IMG/VR virus record: IMGVR_UViG_3300042384_000682
Span: 1-41,095 of that record
Length of the DNA: 41,095 nt
Source of the DNA: a virus
Strand: one strand, 5' to 3'
The notes beneath the pieces were generated by a model that saw only the letters and a list, made by a program, of their open reading frames with translations, searched no databases and was not told the origin of the DNA. Numbering within the stretch: position 1 is the first letter of the stretch; the number at the start of each line of letters is the position of its first letter. Shown here piece by piece: positions 24,598 through 33,954 of the stretch. A program made the position numbers and the translations under genes.

Positions 24598-27500
24598 TTA
24601 TTTATTTATCAATCGATTTATTGTTATTTGTTGTTCATCAACTATCTGCTTCAATTCTTTAACACCCTGTATCAATACAGCTGTCAATTTACTATAATTT
24701 ATACCAGATATATTACCCAACTCATCATAACTAACAAATTCAGGATATATCTTCACAACCTCTTCAGCTATCAAACCAATACTAAATTCATTGTTGTTCT
24801 TATACCTAAATGTCACCGGATTCAATAACACAATCTTGTCCAATTGCGGCGGCAATAAAGGCATAATATCCGTTTTAGTATTTTCACTAGACGTTTCTAT
24901 CAATGTAGTAGCACTAACAGTTCCAACAACTGTTAATGTAGTACCATCCACACTTAAAAAATTAACACTCTGTAACGTAGTAAGACCAGTAGTTTTTACC
25001 AAATAATTAGGCTGATCAGTAAAACTACCACCACTAATTCCACTGGTACCACTAGGAGCACTAATACCACTAGTGCCACTCGTACCACTGCTACCACTAG
25101 TTCCACTTATACCACTACTTCCACTACTAGCACTAGCACCTCCACCAGCACTTACACCACTTGTTCCACTTGTACCAACAGTACCACTACTACCACTCGT
25201 TCCGCTTGTGCCACTCGTACCACTGCTACCACTTGTTCCACTGGTTCCATTTCGACCACTTGTGCCACTGCTACCACTTGTTCCGCTCGTTCCACTTGTG
25301 CCACTTGTTCCGTTTGTTCCACTTGTTCCGTTTTGACCGCTACTACCACTTGTGCCGCTCGTTCCACTACTACCACTTGTACCACTACTACCACTTGTGG
25401 CACTATTACCGCTGCTACCACTATCACGACTAAATCCGCTTGTACCACTACTTCCACTTGTACCACTGGTTCCGCTTGTACCACTTGTACCACTGGTTCC
25501 ATTTCGACCACTCGTACCACTTGTACCACTTGTACCACTGCTACCACTACTACCACTACTACCACTGGTTCCGCTTGTGCCACTAGTACCGCTTGTTCCG
25601 TTTTGACCGCTGCTACCACTTGTTCCACTTGTACCGCTACTACCACTTGTACCACTACTACCACTTGTGGCACAAGTGGTAGTGCTACCACTATCACGAC
25701 TAAATCCGCTTGTACCACTGCTACCACTAGTACCACTTGTTCCGCTTGTTCCGCTTGTGCCACTTGTACCACTGGTTCCATTTCTACCACTGCTACCACT
25801 AATACCACTGCTACCACTGCTACCACTAGTTCCACTTGTTCCGCTAGTGCCACTCGTTCCATTTGTTCCGCTTGTTCCGTTTTGACCACTGCTACCACTT
25901 GTTCCACTTGTACCGCTACTACCACTTGTACCACTACTACCACTTGTGGCACTATTACCACTGCTACCACTATCACGACTAAATCCGCTTGTACCACTGC
26001 TACCACTAGTACCACTGGTACCACTTGTTCCGCTTGTTCCACTGGTGCCATTTGATCCGCTTATACCACTTGTACCACTAGTACCATTAGTACCACTGCT
26101 ACCACTTGATCCACTTGTTCCACTTGTGCCACTAGTACCATTTGTACCATTTGACCCACTTATACCACTTGTTCCACTCGTTCCACTGGTACCATTTGAT
26201 CCACTCGTACCACTAGTGCCACTGGTACCACTGCTCCCACTTGATCCACTTGTTCCGCTTGTGCCACTAGTACCATTTGACCCACTTGATCCACTTGTAC
26301 CACTTGATCCACTTGACCCACTTGATCCACTTGACCCACTTGACCCACTTGATCCACTTGATCCACTTACACCAGACGATCCGCTACTACCACTAGTACC
26401 GCTTGTGCCACTAGTACCATTTGACCCACTTATACCACTTGTGCCACTTGATCCATTACTGCCGCTTGTTCCACTTGTTCCGCTTGTGCCACTAGTACCA
26501 CTTGATCCGCTTGTACCACTTGTGCCACTGCTACCACTGGTACCATTAGATCCACTTGTACCGCTTGTGCCACTAGTACCATTTGTACCACTTGTACCGT
26601 TAGATCCACTTGATCCGCTAGTACCAGACGATCCGCTACTACCACTTGTACCGTTTGATCCGCTTATACCACTTGTGCCACTTGTACCACTGGTGCCGTT
26701 TGTTCCACTGCTACCACTTATACCAGACGATCCGCTACTACCACTTGTACCGTTGGATCCACTTGTGCCACTTGTACCGTTAGATCCGCTTGTACCGTTA
26801 GATCCGCTTGTACCACTTGATCCACTTGATCCGCTTGTGCCACTTGATCCACTTGATCCACTTGACCCACTGGTGCCGTTCGATCCGCTTGTACCACTTG
26901 TGCCACTTGATCCACTTGACCCACTTATACCAGACGATCCGCTACTACCACTAGTACCGCTTGTACCACTAGTACCACTAGTACCACTAGTACCACTTGT
27001 ACCGTTAGATCCACTTGTGCCACTAGTACCACTGCTTCCACTTGTGCCACTGCTTCCATTTGATCCACTTGTACCACTACTACCACTTGTACCACTTGTA
27101 CCACTACTGCCACTTGTACCGTTGGATCCACTTGTGCCACTAGTACCACTGCTTCCACTTGATCCACTTGATTCACTTACGCCACTGGTGCCGCTTGTTC
27201 CATTTGTACCACTGCTGCCACTTATACCAGAAGATCCACTACTACCACTTGTGCCACTTGTGCCATTAGATCCACTTGTACCGCTTGATCCATTTGACCC
27301 ACTTGTACCGCTTGATCCACTTGACCCACTTGTACCATTTGATCCACTTGACCCACTTGTACCACTTGTGCCGCTTGTACCACTTGTGCCATTAGATCCA
27401 CTTGTTCCACTAGTACCGCTTGTGCCATTAGATCCGCTCGTACCACTAGTACCACTAGTGCCGCTTGTGCCGCTTGTGCCATTTGATCCACTAGTACCAC

Positions 27501-30500
27501 TTGATCCACTACTACCACTTGTACCGCTTGTGCCACTAGTACCGCTTGTACCACTTGTGCCACTAGTACCGCTTGTACCACTTGTGCCGTTTGATCCGCT
27601 TGTACCACTTGTGCCGTTTGATCCGCTTGTACCACTTGTGCCGTTTGATCCGCTTGTTCCACTTATACCAGATGATCCACTAGTACCACTTGTGCCACTA
27701 GTACCACTTGTGCCACTAGTACCACTAGTACCGCTTGTTCCACTACTACCGCTTGTACCGTTTGACCCACTTGTTCCACTTGTACCATTAGATCCGCTTG
27801 TTCCAGATGATCCACTTGTTCCACTAGTACCACTTGTTCCACTACTACCAGATGTACCACTTGTACCGTTAGTACCGTTAGTACCATTAGTACCATTTGA
27901 TCCGCTTGTGCCATTTGATCCACTACTACCACTTGTTCCACTACTACCGCTTGTGCCACTCGTTCCACTACTACCACTTATACCAGAAGATCCACTGCTA
28001 CCACTTGTACCGCTTGTGCCATTAGATCCACTTGTTCCAGATGATCCACTACTACCGCTTGTGCCACTACTACCGCTTGTACCATTAGATCCACTTGTAC
28101 CACTTGTGCCACTTGTGCCACTGGTACCATTTGATCCACTACTACCGCTTGTACCATTAGATCCGCTTGTACCAGATGATCCACTACTACCGCTTGATCC
28201 GCTTGTACCAGATGATCCACTTGATCCACTTAATCCACTTGAACCACTTGAACCACTAGTACCGTTTGTACCGCTTGTACCACTAGTACCGTTTGATCCA
28301 CTAGTACCACTACTGCCACTTGATCCGCTTGAACCACTTGAACCACTTGATCCACTTGATCCACTTGTACCGCTAGTACCACTTGATCCGCTTGTACCAC
28401 TTGTGCCACTGCTACCACTGGTACCGTTAGATCCGCTAGTACCACTTGTTCCATTAGATCCACTTGTACCGGATGATCCACTTGATCCGCTAGTACCAGA
28501 CGATCCACTTGATCCGCTAGTACCGGACGATCCACTTGTTCCATTCGTTCCATTGGATCCGCTGGTACCAGATGATCCACTTGATCCGCTAGTACCAGAT
28601 GATCCACTTGAACCGCTTAATCCACTTGATCCACTTGATCCACTCGATCCACTAGTACCGCTTGTACCACTAGTACCGCTTGTACCACTAGTACCACTTG
28701 TGCCATTAGATCCACTTGTGCCGTTTGATCCGCTAGTACCACTTGTGCCATTTGATCCACTTGTTCCACTACTACCACTTGTACCACTTGTTCCACTACT
28801 ACCACTTGTACCGCTTGTACCACTCGTTCCACTTGTACCATTTGATCCACTTGTGCCATTTGTGCCGTTAGATCCGCTTGTACCATTTGATCCACTAGTA
28901 CCACTTGATCCACTTGATCCACTTGTGCCGCTAGTACCACTTGTGCCGCTAGTACCACTTGTGCCGCTAGTACCACTTGTGCCGTTTGTGCCATTAGATC
29001 CACTTGTTCCGCTACTGCCAGACGATCCGCTAGTACCAGATGAACCACTTGAACCACTTAACCCACTTGAACCACTTGAACCACTTGATCCGCTAGTACC
29101 GCTTGTACCACTTGTTCCGCTAGTACCACTGGTACCATTTGTACCACTGGTACCATTTGTTCCATTAGATCCACTTGATCCACTTGACCCACTTGACCCA
29201 CTTGACCCACTTGATCCACTTGTACCACTGGTACCACTTGTACCGCTAGTGCCGCTTGTACCACTAGTGCCATTTGTACCATTAGTGCCGTTTGTACCAT
29301 TTGATCCACTTGACCCACTTGATCCACTTGATCCACTAGTACCGCTTGTACCGCTTGTACCACTTGTACCACTTGTTCCGCTTGTACCACTAGTACCGCT
29401 TGTACCACTTGTGCCGCTTGTACCACTGGTGCCATTTGTCCCATTACTACCGGATGATCCACTATTACCAGATGATCCACTTGTACCGCTTGTACCACTT
29501 GTACCACTTGTTCCACTAGTACCACTTGTGCCACTGGTGCCATTTGTGCCGCTTGTGCCGTTTGAACCACTGCTTCCACTTATACCAGATGTGCCACTTG
29601 TGCCACTAGATCCGCTCGATCCACTTGACCCACTGGTACCACTCGTACCACTAGTACCACTGGTGCCACTAGATCCGCTTGTACCACTTGTACCACTTGA
29701 TCCACTTGTACCACTTGATCCGCTGCTACCACTTGTACCACTTGATCCATTTGTACCACTTGTGCCACTAGATCCGCTTGTACCACTGGTGCCACTGCTA
29801 CCACTAGTACCGTTTGTGCCACTTGTACCACTGGTACCACTTGTACCACTAGTACCACTTGTTCCGCTACTACCACTTGTTCCGCTGCTTCCACTGGTGC
29901 CTGATCTACCGCTTGATCCTCTTGTGCCACTTGTGCCGGTTGTACCGCTTGTAGTACTTGTACCACTTGATCCGCTTGATCCATCTAATAAACCACTACT
30001 ACCGCTTGTACCACTGCTTCCATTTTCTCCACTAGTTCCACTGGTTCCTATATCGCCACTTTGACCGCTACTACCACCCTCACCATTTGTACCGCTTGTG
30101 CCTTGACTACCACTGGTACCTGAAGATGTGCTTGTACCGCTTGTGCCGCTTGTATTGCTTGTTCCGCTTGATCCAGCTGATCCTTTTTCTCCGCTACTAC
30201 CACTACTACCACTGGTGCCTGTGCCTGAAGTACCACTGGTGCTGATATTACCGCTTACACCTATGATGTATCCGCATGCATCAAACGAAAAAGTTATGGT
30301 TGCGGTATTATCATTATTGAGTACTATTGTTTCTGGTATTAATTGATTGAAATTCTCGTCGTATGTTTGAATTAATACTAGATCTGAGTTTAAATTATGA
30401 TCAAATACCCAAGTTTTTGATTTTTGATCGCATGGTATTTGTTTAGTAGCAACATTGTTGAAAAACTGAGAACTGGTTCGACAATAAATAATTTTACGTA

Positions 30501-30633
30501 ATTCGTCGATTATTTTAAGAAACAGCTCTGTGGTAGGATCTTTAAAAGTCGCTGTTAATTTTTTATAATCATACAGAGCATTATCCAATTTTATTGGAGA
30601 AACCTCGCATGGATCTTTCTTTAATGTTGACAT
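24598..30633 (-). CDS. Giant collagen-like tail fibre with C-terminal S74 intramolecular chaperone
   Basis: The 2011-aa open frame has three parts. Residues 1-130 form an N-terminal domain (WVFDHNLNSDLVLIQTYDEN, AtITFSFDACGYIIGVSG) of the type that attaches fibres to the virion. Residues about 131-1868 are an almost uninterrupted Gly-X-Y array (about 570 triplets), mainly GTS, GSS, GTN and GSN with no proline. Residues 1869-2011 hold a short stem and a peptidase S74-type chaperone: ETSSENTKTDI with the Ser/Lys cleavage site, LNPVTFRYK, FSIGLIAEEV, YPEFV, INYSKLTAVLIQGVKEL. In this family the chaperone trimerises the fibre and then cuts itself off. The ATG has TATTTATA with a 6-nt spacing. The array is intact despite heavy internal repetition, which argues for selection. 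Confidence 0.85.
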   Translation of the reverse strand: MSTLKKDPCEVSPIKLDNALYDYKKLTATFKDPTTELFLKIIDELRKIIYCRTSSQFFNNVATKQIPCDQKSKTWVFDHNLNSDLVLIQTYDENFNQLIPETIVLNNDNTATITFSFDACGYIIGVSGNISTSGTSGTGTSGSSGSSGEKGSAGSSGTSNTSGTSGTSTSSGTSGSQGTSGTNGEGGSSGQSGDIGTSGTSGENGSSGTSGSSGLLDGSSGSSGTSTTSGTTGTSGTRGSSGRSGTSGSSGTSGSSGTSGTSGTSGTSGTSGTNGTSGSSGTSGTSGSSGTSGTNGSSGTSGSSGSSGTSGSSGTSGTSGSSGTSGTSGTSGTSGSSGSSGSSGTSGTSGISGSSGSNGTSGTNGTSGTSGTSGTSGTSGTSGTSGSSGNSGSSGSNGTNGTSGTSGTSGTSGTSGTSGTSGTSGTSGTSGTSGSSGSSGSSGSNGTNGTNGTNGTSGTSGTSGTSGTSGTSGSSGSSGSSGSSGSSGSNGTNGTSGTNGTSGTSGTSGTSGTSGSSGSSGSSGLSGSSGSSGTSGSSGSSGTSGSNGTNGTSGTSGTSGTSGTSGTSGTSGSSGSSGTSGSNGTSGSNGTNGTSGSNGTSGTSGTSGTSGSSGTSGTSGSSGTSGSNGTSGTSGSNGTSGSNGTSGTSGTSGTSGTSGTSGSSGSSGSSGLSGSSGSSGTSGSSGSSGTSGSNGTNGTSGSSGTSGSSGSSGTSGSSGSSGTSGSNGTSGTSGSNGTSGSSGTSGTSGSSGTSGTSGSSGSSGSSGSSGSSGSSGTSGSNGTSGTSGTNGTSGSSGSSGLSGSSGSSGTSGSSGSSGSSGTSGSNGTSGSSGSNGTSGTSGTSGTSGSNGTSGSSGTSGSSGSSGTSGSNGTSGTSGSSGSSGISGSSGTSGTSGSSGTSGSSGSNGTSGSNGTNGTNGTNGTSGTSGSSGTSGTSGTSGSSGTSGSNGTSGTSGSNGTSGSSGTSGTSGTSGTSGTSGTSGTSGSSGISGTSGSNGTSGTSGSNGTSGTSGSNGTSGTSGTSGTSGTSGTSGTSGTSGSSGSSGTSGSNGTSGTSGTSGTSGTSGSNGTSGTSGTSGSNGTSGTSGTSGTSGSSGSNGTSGSSGSSGTSGSNGSSGTSGSNGTSGTSGSSGSSGISGSSGTNGTSGTSGVSESSGSSGSSGTSGTSGSNGTSGSSGTSGTSGSSGTSGSNGSSGTSGSSGTSGTSGSNGTSGTSGTSGTSGTSGTSGSSGSSGISGSSGSSGTSGTSGSNGTSGSSGSSGSSGTSGSSGSSGTSGSNGTSGSNGTSGTSGSNGTSGSSGSSGISGSSGTNGTSGTSGTSGISGSNGTSGSSGSSGTSGSSGSNGTSGTNGTSGTSGTSGSNGTSGSSGTSGTSGSSGTSGTSGTSGTSGSNGSSGTSGISGSNGTSGTSGTSGSSGSSGVSGSSGSSGSSGSSGSSGSSGSSGTSGSSGSNGTSGTSGTSGSSGSSGTSGTSGTSGSNGTSGTSGTSGISGSNGTNGTSGTSGTSGSSGSSGTNGTSGTSGISGSNGTSGTSGTSGTSGTSGSSGTSGFSRDSGSSGNSATSGSSGTSGSSGTSGTSGSSGQNGTSGTNGTSGTSGTSGTSGSSGSSGISGSSGRNGTSGTSGTSGTSGTSGTSGSSGTSGFSRDSGSTTTCATSGSSGTSGSSGTSGTSGSSGQNGTSGTSGTSGTSGSSGSSGSSGTSGTSGTSGRNGTSGTSGTSGTSGTSGSSGTSGFSRDSGSSGNSATSGSSGTSGSSGTSGTSGSSGQNGTSGTNGTSGTSGTSGTSGSSGTSGRNGTSGTSGSSGTSGTSGTSGSSGTVGTSGTSGVSAGGGASASSGSSGISGTSGSSGTSGTSGISAPSGTSGISGGSFTDQPNYLVKTTGLTTLQSVNFLSVDGTTLTVVGTVSATTLIETSSENTKTDIMPLLPPQLDKIVLLNPVTFRYKNNNEFSIGLIAEEVVKIYPEFVSYDELGNISGINYSKLTAVLIQGVKELKQIVDEQQITINRLINK
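25170..26050 (-). repeat. Higher-order tandem repeat of 270-279 bp inside the fibre array
   Basis: A block containing GFSRDSG, ATSGSSGTSG and GQNGTSG occurs three times. The same anchor (ctatcacgac on the plus strand) is at 25421, 25691 and 25970. Confidence 0.75.
25660..25680. repeat. Perfect 21-bp palindrome within the middle higher-order repeat copy
   Basis: ACCACTTGTG-G-CACAAGTGGT. The two sister copies read GTGGCACTATTACC here, so the palindrome replaced ordinary repeat sequence and changed SSGNSATSG to STTTCATSG. Confidence 0.8.
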
Positions 30634-30639
30634 TTCTTA

Positions 30640-30645
30640 TAAATA
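30640..30645 (-). promoter_or_regulatory. Late-type promoter TATTTA of the giant fibre gene
   Basis: TATTTATAAGAAATG: TATTTA lies exactly 6 nt before the ATG at 30633. Confidence 0.55.
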
Positions 30646-30702
30646 TAACGATACGGTTAAGTAACACCGTGTAAGTGTTAAAAACATAAATATTAATTAT
30701 AT

Positions 30703-32091
30703 TTAATTAAATAGAGAAATTGGTATTCTTCTCCACTGTCCTGCGCTGTATATATAAAAATAATTACCGTCGTAGCTTACCCAACCATCTTCACCATAAT
30801 CTGATGATTGATATGGTACTTGATGATAGAATTTGTCAGGAAATCTTTGAAATACTCTAAAAGCGGTATTTATTGGTCTTTTATTTGCAGTTGTGTAAAT
30901 AGGATTGCCATTGCAATCGTATCCACTGATATAGGTTTGACTATTATAGTCATAATCAAATGTAGCAATTTCTCTTTTTAACCACCCCGCTGGATATTGA
31001 TAAACATAGATATATTTAGAATCATATGCTAACCAACCATTTTCTCCATAATCGGTGATAGATTTTGGAGCTGGATGAAATGGTGTTTTGGTAACACCTT
31101 CAAAACTGGGTTGTATTTTATTATATCCGTCTAAATTTGTTACTTTATTTACGTTTAGTGCCATTGTACCTTGACCTGTTACATCTGTGTAATCCAATGG
31201 ACTATCTTTTAAATTGTTGCTATTCTTAATAATATTGTTTGAAATGTTTTCCATTTCACCTGCACTAGCAATTGCATTTTCTTGCAACATTACTTTTCTT
31301 ACTGTAAATAGCTTTTGAGTGGTATTTTTTACCCCGTCTAAATTTGTTATGTAATTTTCATTTAACAAATATGCATTGACATTTATATCAAATGATGTTT
31401 TGATATTACGATCTTCACCTTCATTGATTTCTTGTTCGATGCTATAACTGTCTATTCTGGCTCTGAACTTAAATCTTTCTGCGTCTCCCCAGTAATCTTT
31501 AGCTGCATAATTGATTTGTTCCAACAGCTTATTGTTTTGATCTACATAATCAGTCCAAATGATACATTCGTATGTAATATTTACTTGAACTGGTAAACTT
31601 ACACTGTAAATTTGTTTGGTTGGCTTGCTTGCAAACGCACCTTTGTTCATCAAATCAAATCTGTCATATTTGTTTTTCTCGCTATAATTCATTATGGTTT
31701 CATAACTCAAATAACGATTAAATGTTGCAAGATCTTTGTTATTTTCTACACTTTTTCTACGAATCATAACAGCTGGCAACAATATTTTGCCTTGATTGTC
31801 TCTGATATGACCAAACTTTTTCATAGCAAACCATCTTTCTGGATTGCCATATATAATTGGCACCTTGACAACTTCACCATTATCGTTTACTTGTAGTCTT
31901 AAAGTACTATCTAATGTGTTGATAATAGCTGTATCAACGTCCAATAACGTTACAGTAAAATTCTTTTGTTTATCTGTATCACGACGAGTTGCGTTGGCTC
32001 TATTATAGAACTTTTTAACATCTGATTGCGCAGATGCGTTTTCAATAGGATTTGGTGGCGGATTTGTATTAGTATTTGGACCCCAAGACAT
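30703..32091 (-). CDS. Tail sheath stabiliser / tail-completion protein (gp15-like) with duplicated C-terminal module
   Basis: This 462-aa protein is longer than T4 gp15 (about 270 aa). The gp15-like part (about 40-260) has KVPIIYGNPERWFAMKKFG, LLPAVMIRRKS, YSVSLPVQVNITYECIIWTDYVDQNNKLLEQI, and a core RFKFRARIDSYSIEQEINEGEDRNIKTSFDINVNAYL. T4 gp15 caps the tail and links it to the neck. The extra C-terminus contains two copies of a module with the pattern DYGExGWxxYDxxYxYxYxxGxWxRxxIxxF (around residues 348-382 and 428-462). The gene follows the gp13/gp14-like genes in the same order as in T4, and overlaps no coding sequence. The start MSWGPN is 4 bases from the upstream stop. Confidence 0.72.
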   Translation of the reverse strand: MSWGPNTNTNPPPNPIENASAQSDVKKFYNRANATRRDTDKQKNFTVTLLDVDTAIINTLDSTLRLQVNDNGEVVKVPIIYGNPERWFAMKKFGHIRDNQGKILLPAVMIRRKSVENNKDLATFNRYLSYETIMNYSEKNKYDRFDLMNKGAFASKPTKQIYSVSLPVQVNITYECIIWTDYVDQNNKLLEQINYAAKDYWGDAERFKFRARIDSYSIEQEINEGEDRNIKTSFDINVNAYLLNENYITNLDGVKNTTQKLFTVRKVMLQENAIASAGEMENISNNIIKNSNNLKDSPLDYTDVTGQGTMALNVNKVTNLDGYNKIQPSFEGVTKTPFHPAPKSITDYGENGWLAYDSKYIYVYQYPAGWLKREIATFDYDYNSQTYISGYDCNGNPIYTTANKRPINTAFRVFQRFPDKFYHQVPYQSSDYGEDGWVSYDGNYFYIYSAGQWRRIPISLFN

Positions 32092-32094
32092 AAA

Positions 32095-32664
32095 TTATGT
32101 TTGTCTTTCTACTAGGTTAATTTTGCTTAGTCTTGTGTAATGAGTATTAACAATCAAACTCCAAGACTTATCAGGATGACCACCCAAGAATTGTTCTTGA
32201 ACTACGTTATCAATTTCATAATAACGTTCATTGTAAAGCACCAAATCGCCAATTTCTGGGAAATAGTTCGTGGTAATACAATCACGTTCTCTAAATCTGT
32301 AAACAATATCTTGTTTTCTATCAGGTCCATATCCTTGATTTTCTGTGTTAATGTCTTCACGTTGCACCAAACAACTCAAGTCTATACCAGAGTAAAAAAC
32401 CTTACCCTTGTCACTACTGCTTTCACCGTAGATATTGGTATTGGTTTCATAAGCTGCAATTTTAAATACTTGTACAACGCATTCGATTATATCACCGATT
32501 AATTCAGAATTAACACTTCCCAAAAAATTTATATCTCTTGGAGAAAAGTATCTACCGGGAGAATAATTATTGTTATAAATACCCACATCTTTACGTGTAG
32601 ATGTCCAGTATTGCTTAAAAGCTGGATTTTGTTTAGGGTATTGTGGTGATACAGGTGCTGCCAT
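32095..32664 (-). CDS. Neck / head-completion protein (gp14-like)
   Basis: The 189-aa protein has a conserved run IGDIIECVVQVFKIAAYETNTN in the middle and SGIDLSCLVQREDINTENQG. It then has IVYRFRERDCITTNYFPEIGDLVLYNERYYEIDNVVQEQFLGG, the pattern of T4 gp14-type neck proteins that close the filled head and receive the tail. T4 gp14 is about 256 aa, so this version is shorter. It lies between gp13-like and gp15-like genes, matching T4 order 13-14-15. The start follows the upstream stop by 3 nt, with AGGA overlapping that stop as a weak SD-like signal. Confidence 0.65.
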   Translation of the reverse strand: MAAPVSPQYPKQNPAFKQYWTSTRKDVGIYNNNYSPGRYFSPRDINFLGSVNSELIGDIIECVVQVFKIAAYETNTNIYGESSSDKGKVFYSGIDLSCLVQREDINTENQGYGPDRKQDIVYRFRERDCITTNYFPEIGDLVLYNERYYEIDNVVQEQFLGGHPDKSWSLIVNTHYTRLSKINLVERQT

Positions 32665-32667
32665 AAA

Positions 32668-33897
32668 TTATCCTATATAAATGTGTAGTGGTACTCTGGA
32701 AAGCATCTTATTCATTTCTTCGCTTTCCTTACCTTTATTTTCCAATTGATTGACTCGCAAGGTTTTTTCCAACATATCTCTCAATTTATCAAGCAATGTG
32801 TCTTTTTCCTCCTTGGCTTCAGAACGTAACTCCGCACCGTCAAGAGTTACTTCGCCACCTGGAATTGGTACTGTACTATATTTTTGTAATATACGTCCCA
32901 ATGTTTCTTTGCACAAAGCCAAGAAATATTTCTTGATCCACTGTTTGCCTGGTTGATTTATCTTACAATATGTACAGTATTCGTATGGTATATCACTTGG
33001 ATCGCTAATGTATTCATAACGAGATCCACTATAAAAGTTGGTAATATCACGTTCACTTTCAACTATATAATCTATATAAACTTTGAAATTGTCGGTTGGA
33101 ATTGGAAATATTCTCAACTTATTATTACCTAGAATTTCAAAACTATATGCGCTTTTACGAACCATATCATTAAACTCAATAGCTTGTACACGTTCCAAGT
33201 CTTCAAAGATCGGAGTCATTAAGAATTGTGTAGCAGGACTGTATGCGCTAAATCCCATTTCTGTTAGTACGTTACTATAACTCATACCAGTCATACTAAA
33301 CGGATCATAAATACGAGCAATTGCTGGCGGTCTTTGGTGAAATACACGTTTAACTTCGATACGAGAGCCTGTCAAGTGTTCAATATCTTTACCAATCAAT
33401 TGATTTAAGTCATAAACTTGTTGTGTGCTGCTTGGATTAACACTGCCACTGACAGTAATATAATTGCGTTTAACTTCATATTCGCCACCAACAAGTGCTT
33501 CTGCACCATATTGTTTGCTCAATTGAATTATAAAAGGCAATCCTGTACTTTTTACTCCTAGACCTGTTAAATTTTTGTATTGGTTTTGTGGTAATCCTTG
33601 TAAATTTACCATATTATTAACGATGTTGAATTCGTTAACTACACGGTTATATTCCAATACAGATTCTTCAAAACAGGCATAAAAATTAACATCGATCATT
33701 TCAATATCGACAATAGGATAACCCAAACGTTTTGCTGCCCACATAGCACTACTACTACAATCATTTTCAAAAGTAGTTTCGCCAGATCCTGTGTTACAAC
33801 TTTCGCTTAAGTAATAACCAAATGGCACAGTGTTTTGAGTAACACTACTACCACTCCCAGGCCATCTTACCCTATCTTGATCTAAATTAGCACTCAT
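32668..33897 (-). CDS. Neck / head-tail connector protein (gp13-like by position)
   Basis: The 409-aa structural protein has a conserved-looking N-terminal third: CSSSAMWAAKRLGYPIVDIEMIDVNFYACFEESVLEYNRVVNEF. A central beta-rich region follows (VYDLNQLIGKDIEHLTGSRIEVKRVFH, KLRIFPIPTDNFKVYIDYIV). The C-terminus is helical and charged (EEKDTLLDKLRDMLEKTLRV) and contains two cysteines close together (YCTYCK). The family appears in distant T4-like phages as a virion structural protein. The position before the gp14-like and gp15-like genes suggests the gp13 role of completing the head and forming the tail interface. TATTTATAATTAATG precedes the start with the exact 6-nt spacing, making this the first gene of the neck operon. 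Confidence 0.6.
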   Translation of the reverse strand: MSANLDQDRVRWPGSGSSVTQNTVPFGYYLSESCNTGSGETTFENDCSSSAMWAAKRLGYPIVDIEMIDVNFYACFEESVLEYNRVVNEFNIVNNMVNLQGLPQNQYKNLTGLGVKSTGLPFIIQLSKQYGAEALVGGEYEVKRNYITVSGSVNPSSTQQVYDLNQLIGKDIEHLTGSRIEVKRVFHQRPPAIARIYDPFSMTGMSYSNVLTEMGFSAYSPATQFLMTPIFEDLERVQAIEFNDMVRKSAYSFEILGNNKLRIFPIPTDNFKVYIDYIVESERDITNFYSGSRYEYISDPSDIPYEYCTYCKINQPGKQWIKKYFLALCKETLGRILQKYSTVPIPGGEVTLDGAELRSEAKEEKDTLLDKLRDMLEKTLRVNQLENKGKESEEMNKMLSRVPLHIYIG

Positions 33898-33903
33898 TAA
33901 TTA

Positions 33904-33909
33904 TAAATA
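33904..33909 (-). promoter_or_regulatory. Late-type promoter TATTTA of the neck operon
   Basis: Same string as at 13731 (TATTTATAATTAATG); TATTTA lies 6 nt before the ATG at 33897. Confidence 0.6.
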
Positions 33910-33954
33910 TCTAAACAACAAAAATATACAGTTTATAATTTGTTAATTCACATA

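Larger units (their letters stand above)
25030..30243 (-). repeat. Gly-X-Y coding repeat array of about 5.2 kb
   Basis: Imperfect 9-nt units such as GGTACTAGT, GGTACAAGT and GGATCAAGT encode Gly-Thr/Ser-Ser/Asn triplets. Synonymous codons vary from unit to unit. The array encodes the shaft of the giant fibre. Confidence 0.95.

Noticed and set aside
25946-30064. A 1372-codon open frame on the plus strand rich in Pro-Leu-Val-Pro (and similar shorter frames on both strands across 25-30 kb).
   Set aside because: It is the reverse complement of the Gly-Thr-Ser repeat array; nine-base periodicity avoids stops in several frames. The minus-strand frame has real N- and C-terminal domains and a promoter, so the others are shadows.
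25030-30243. Dense short repeats that at first look could be a CRISPR array or satellite.
   Set aside because: Units are 9 nt, contiguous, in frame and without unique spacers; they are coding repeats.
30662-30680. Small hairpin TAACAC/GTGTTA upstream of the giant fibre gene, considered as a terminator.
   Set aside because: Only 6 bp, and on the minus strand it is not followed by a T-tract; the T-rich side faces the wrong way.
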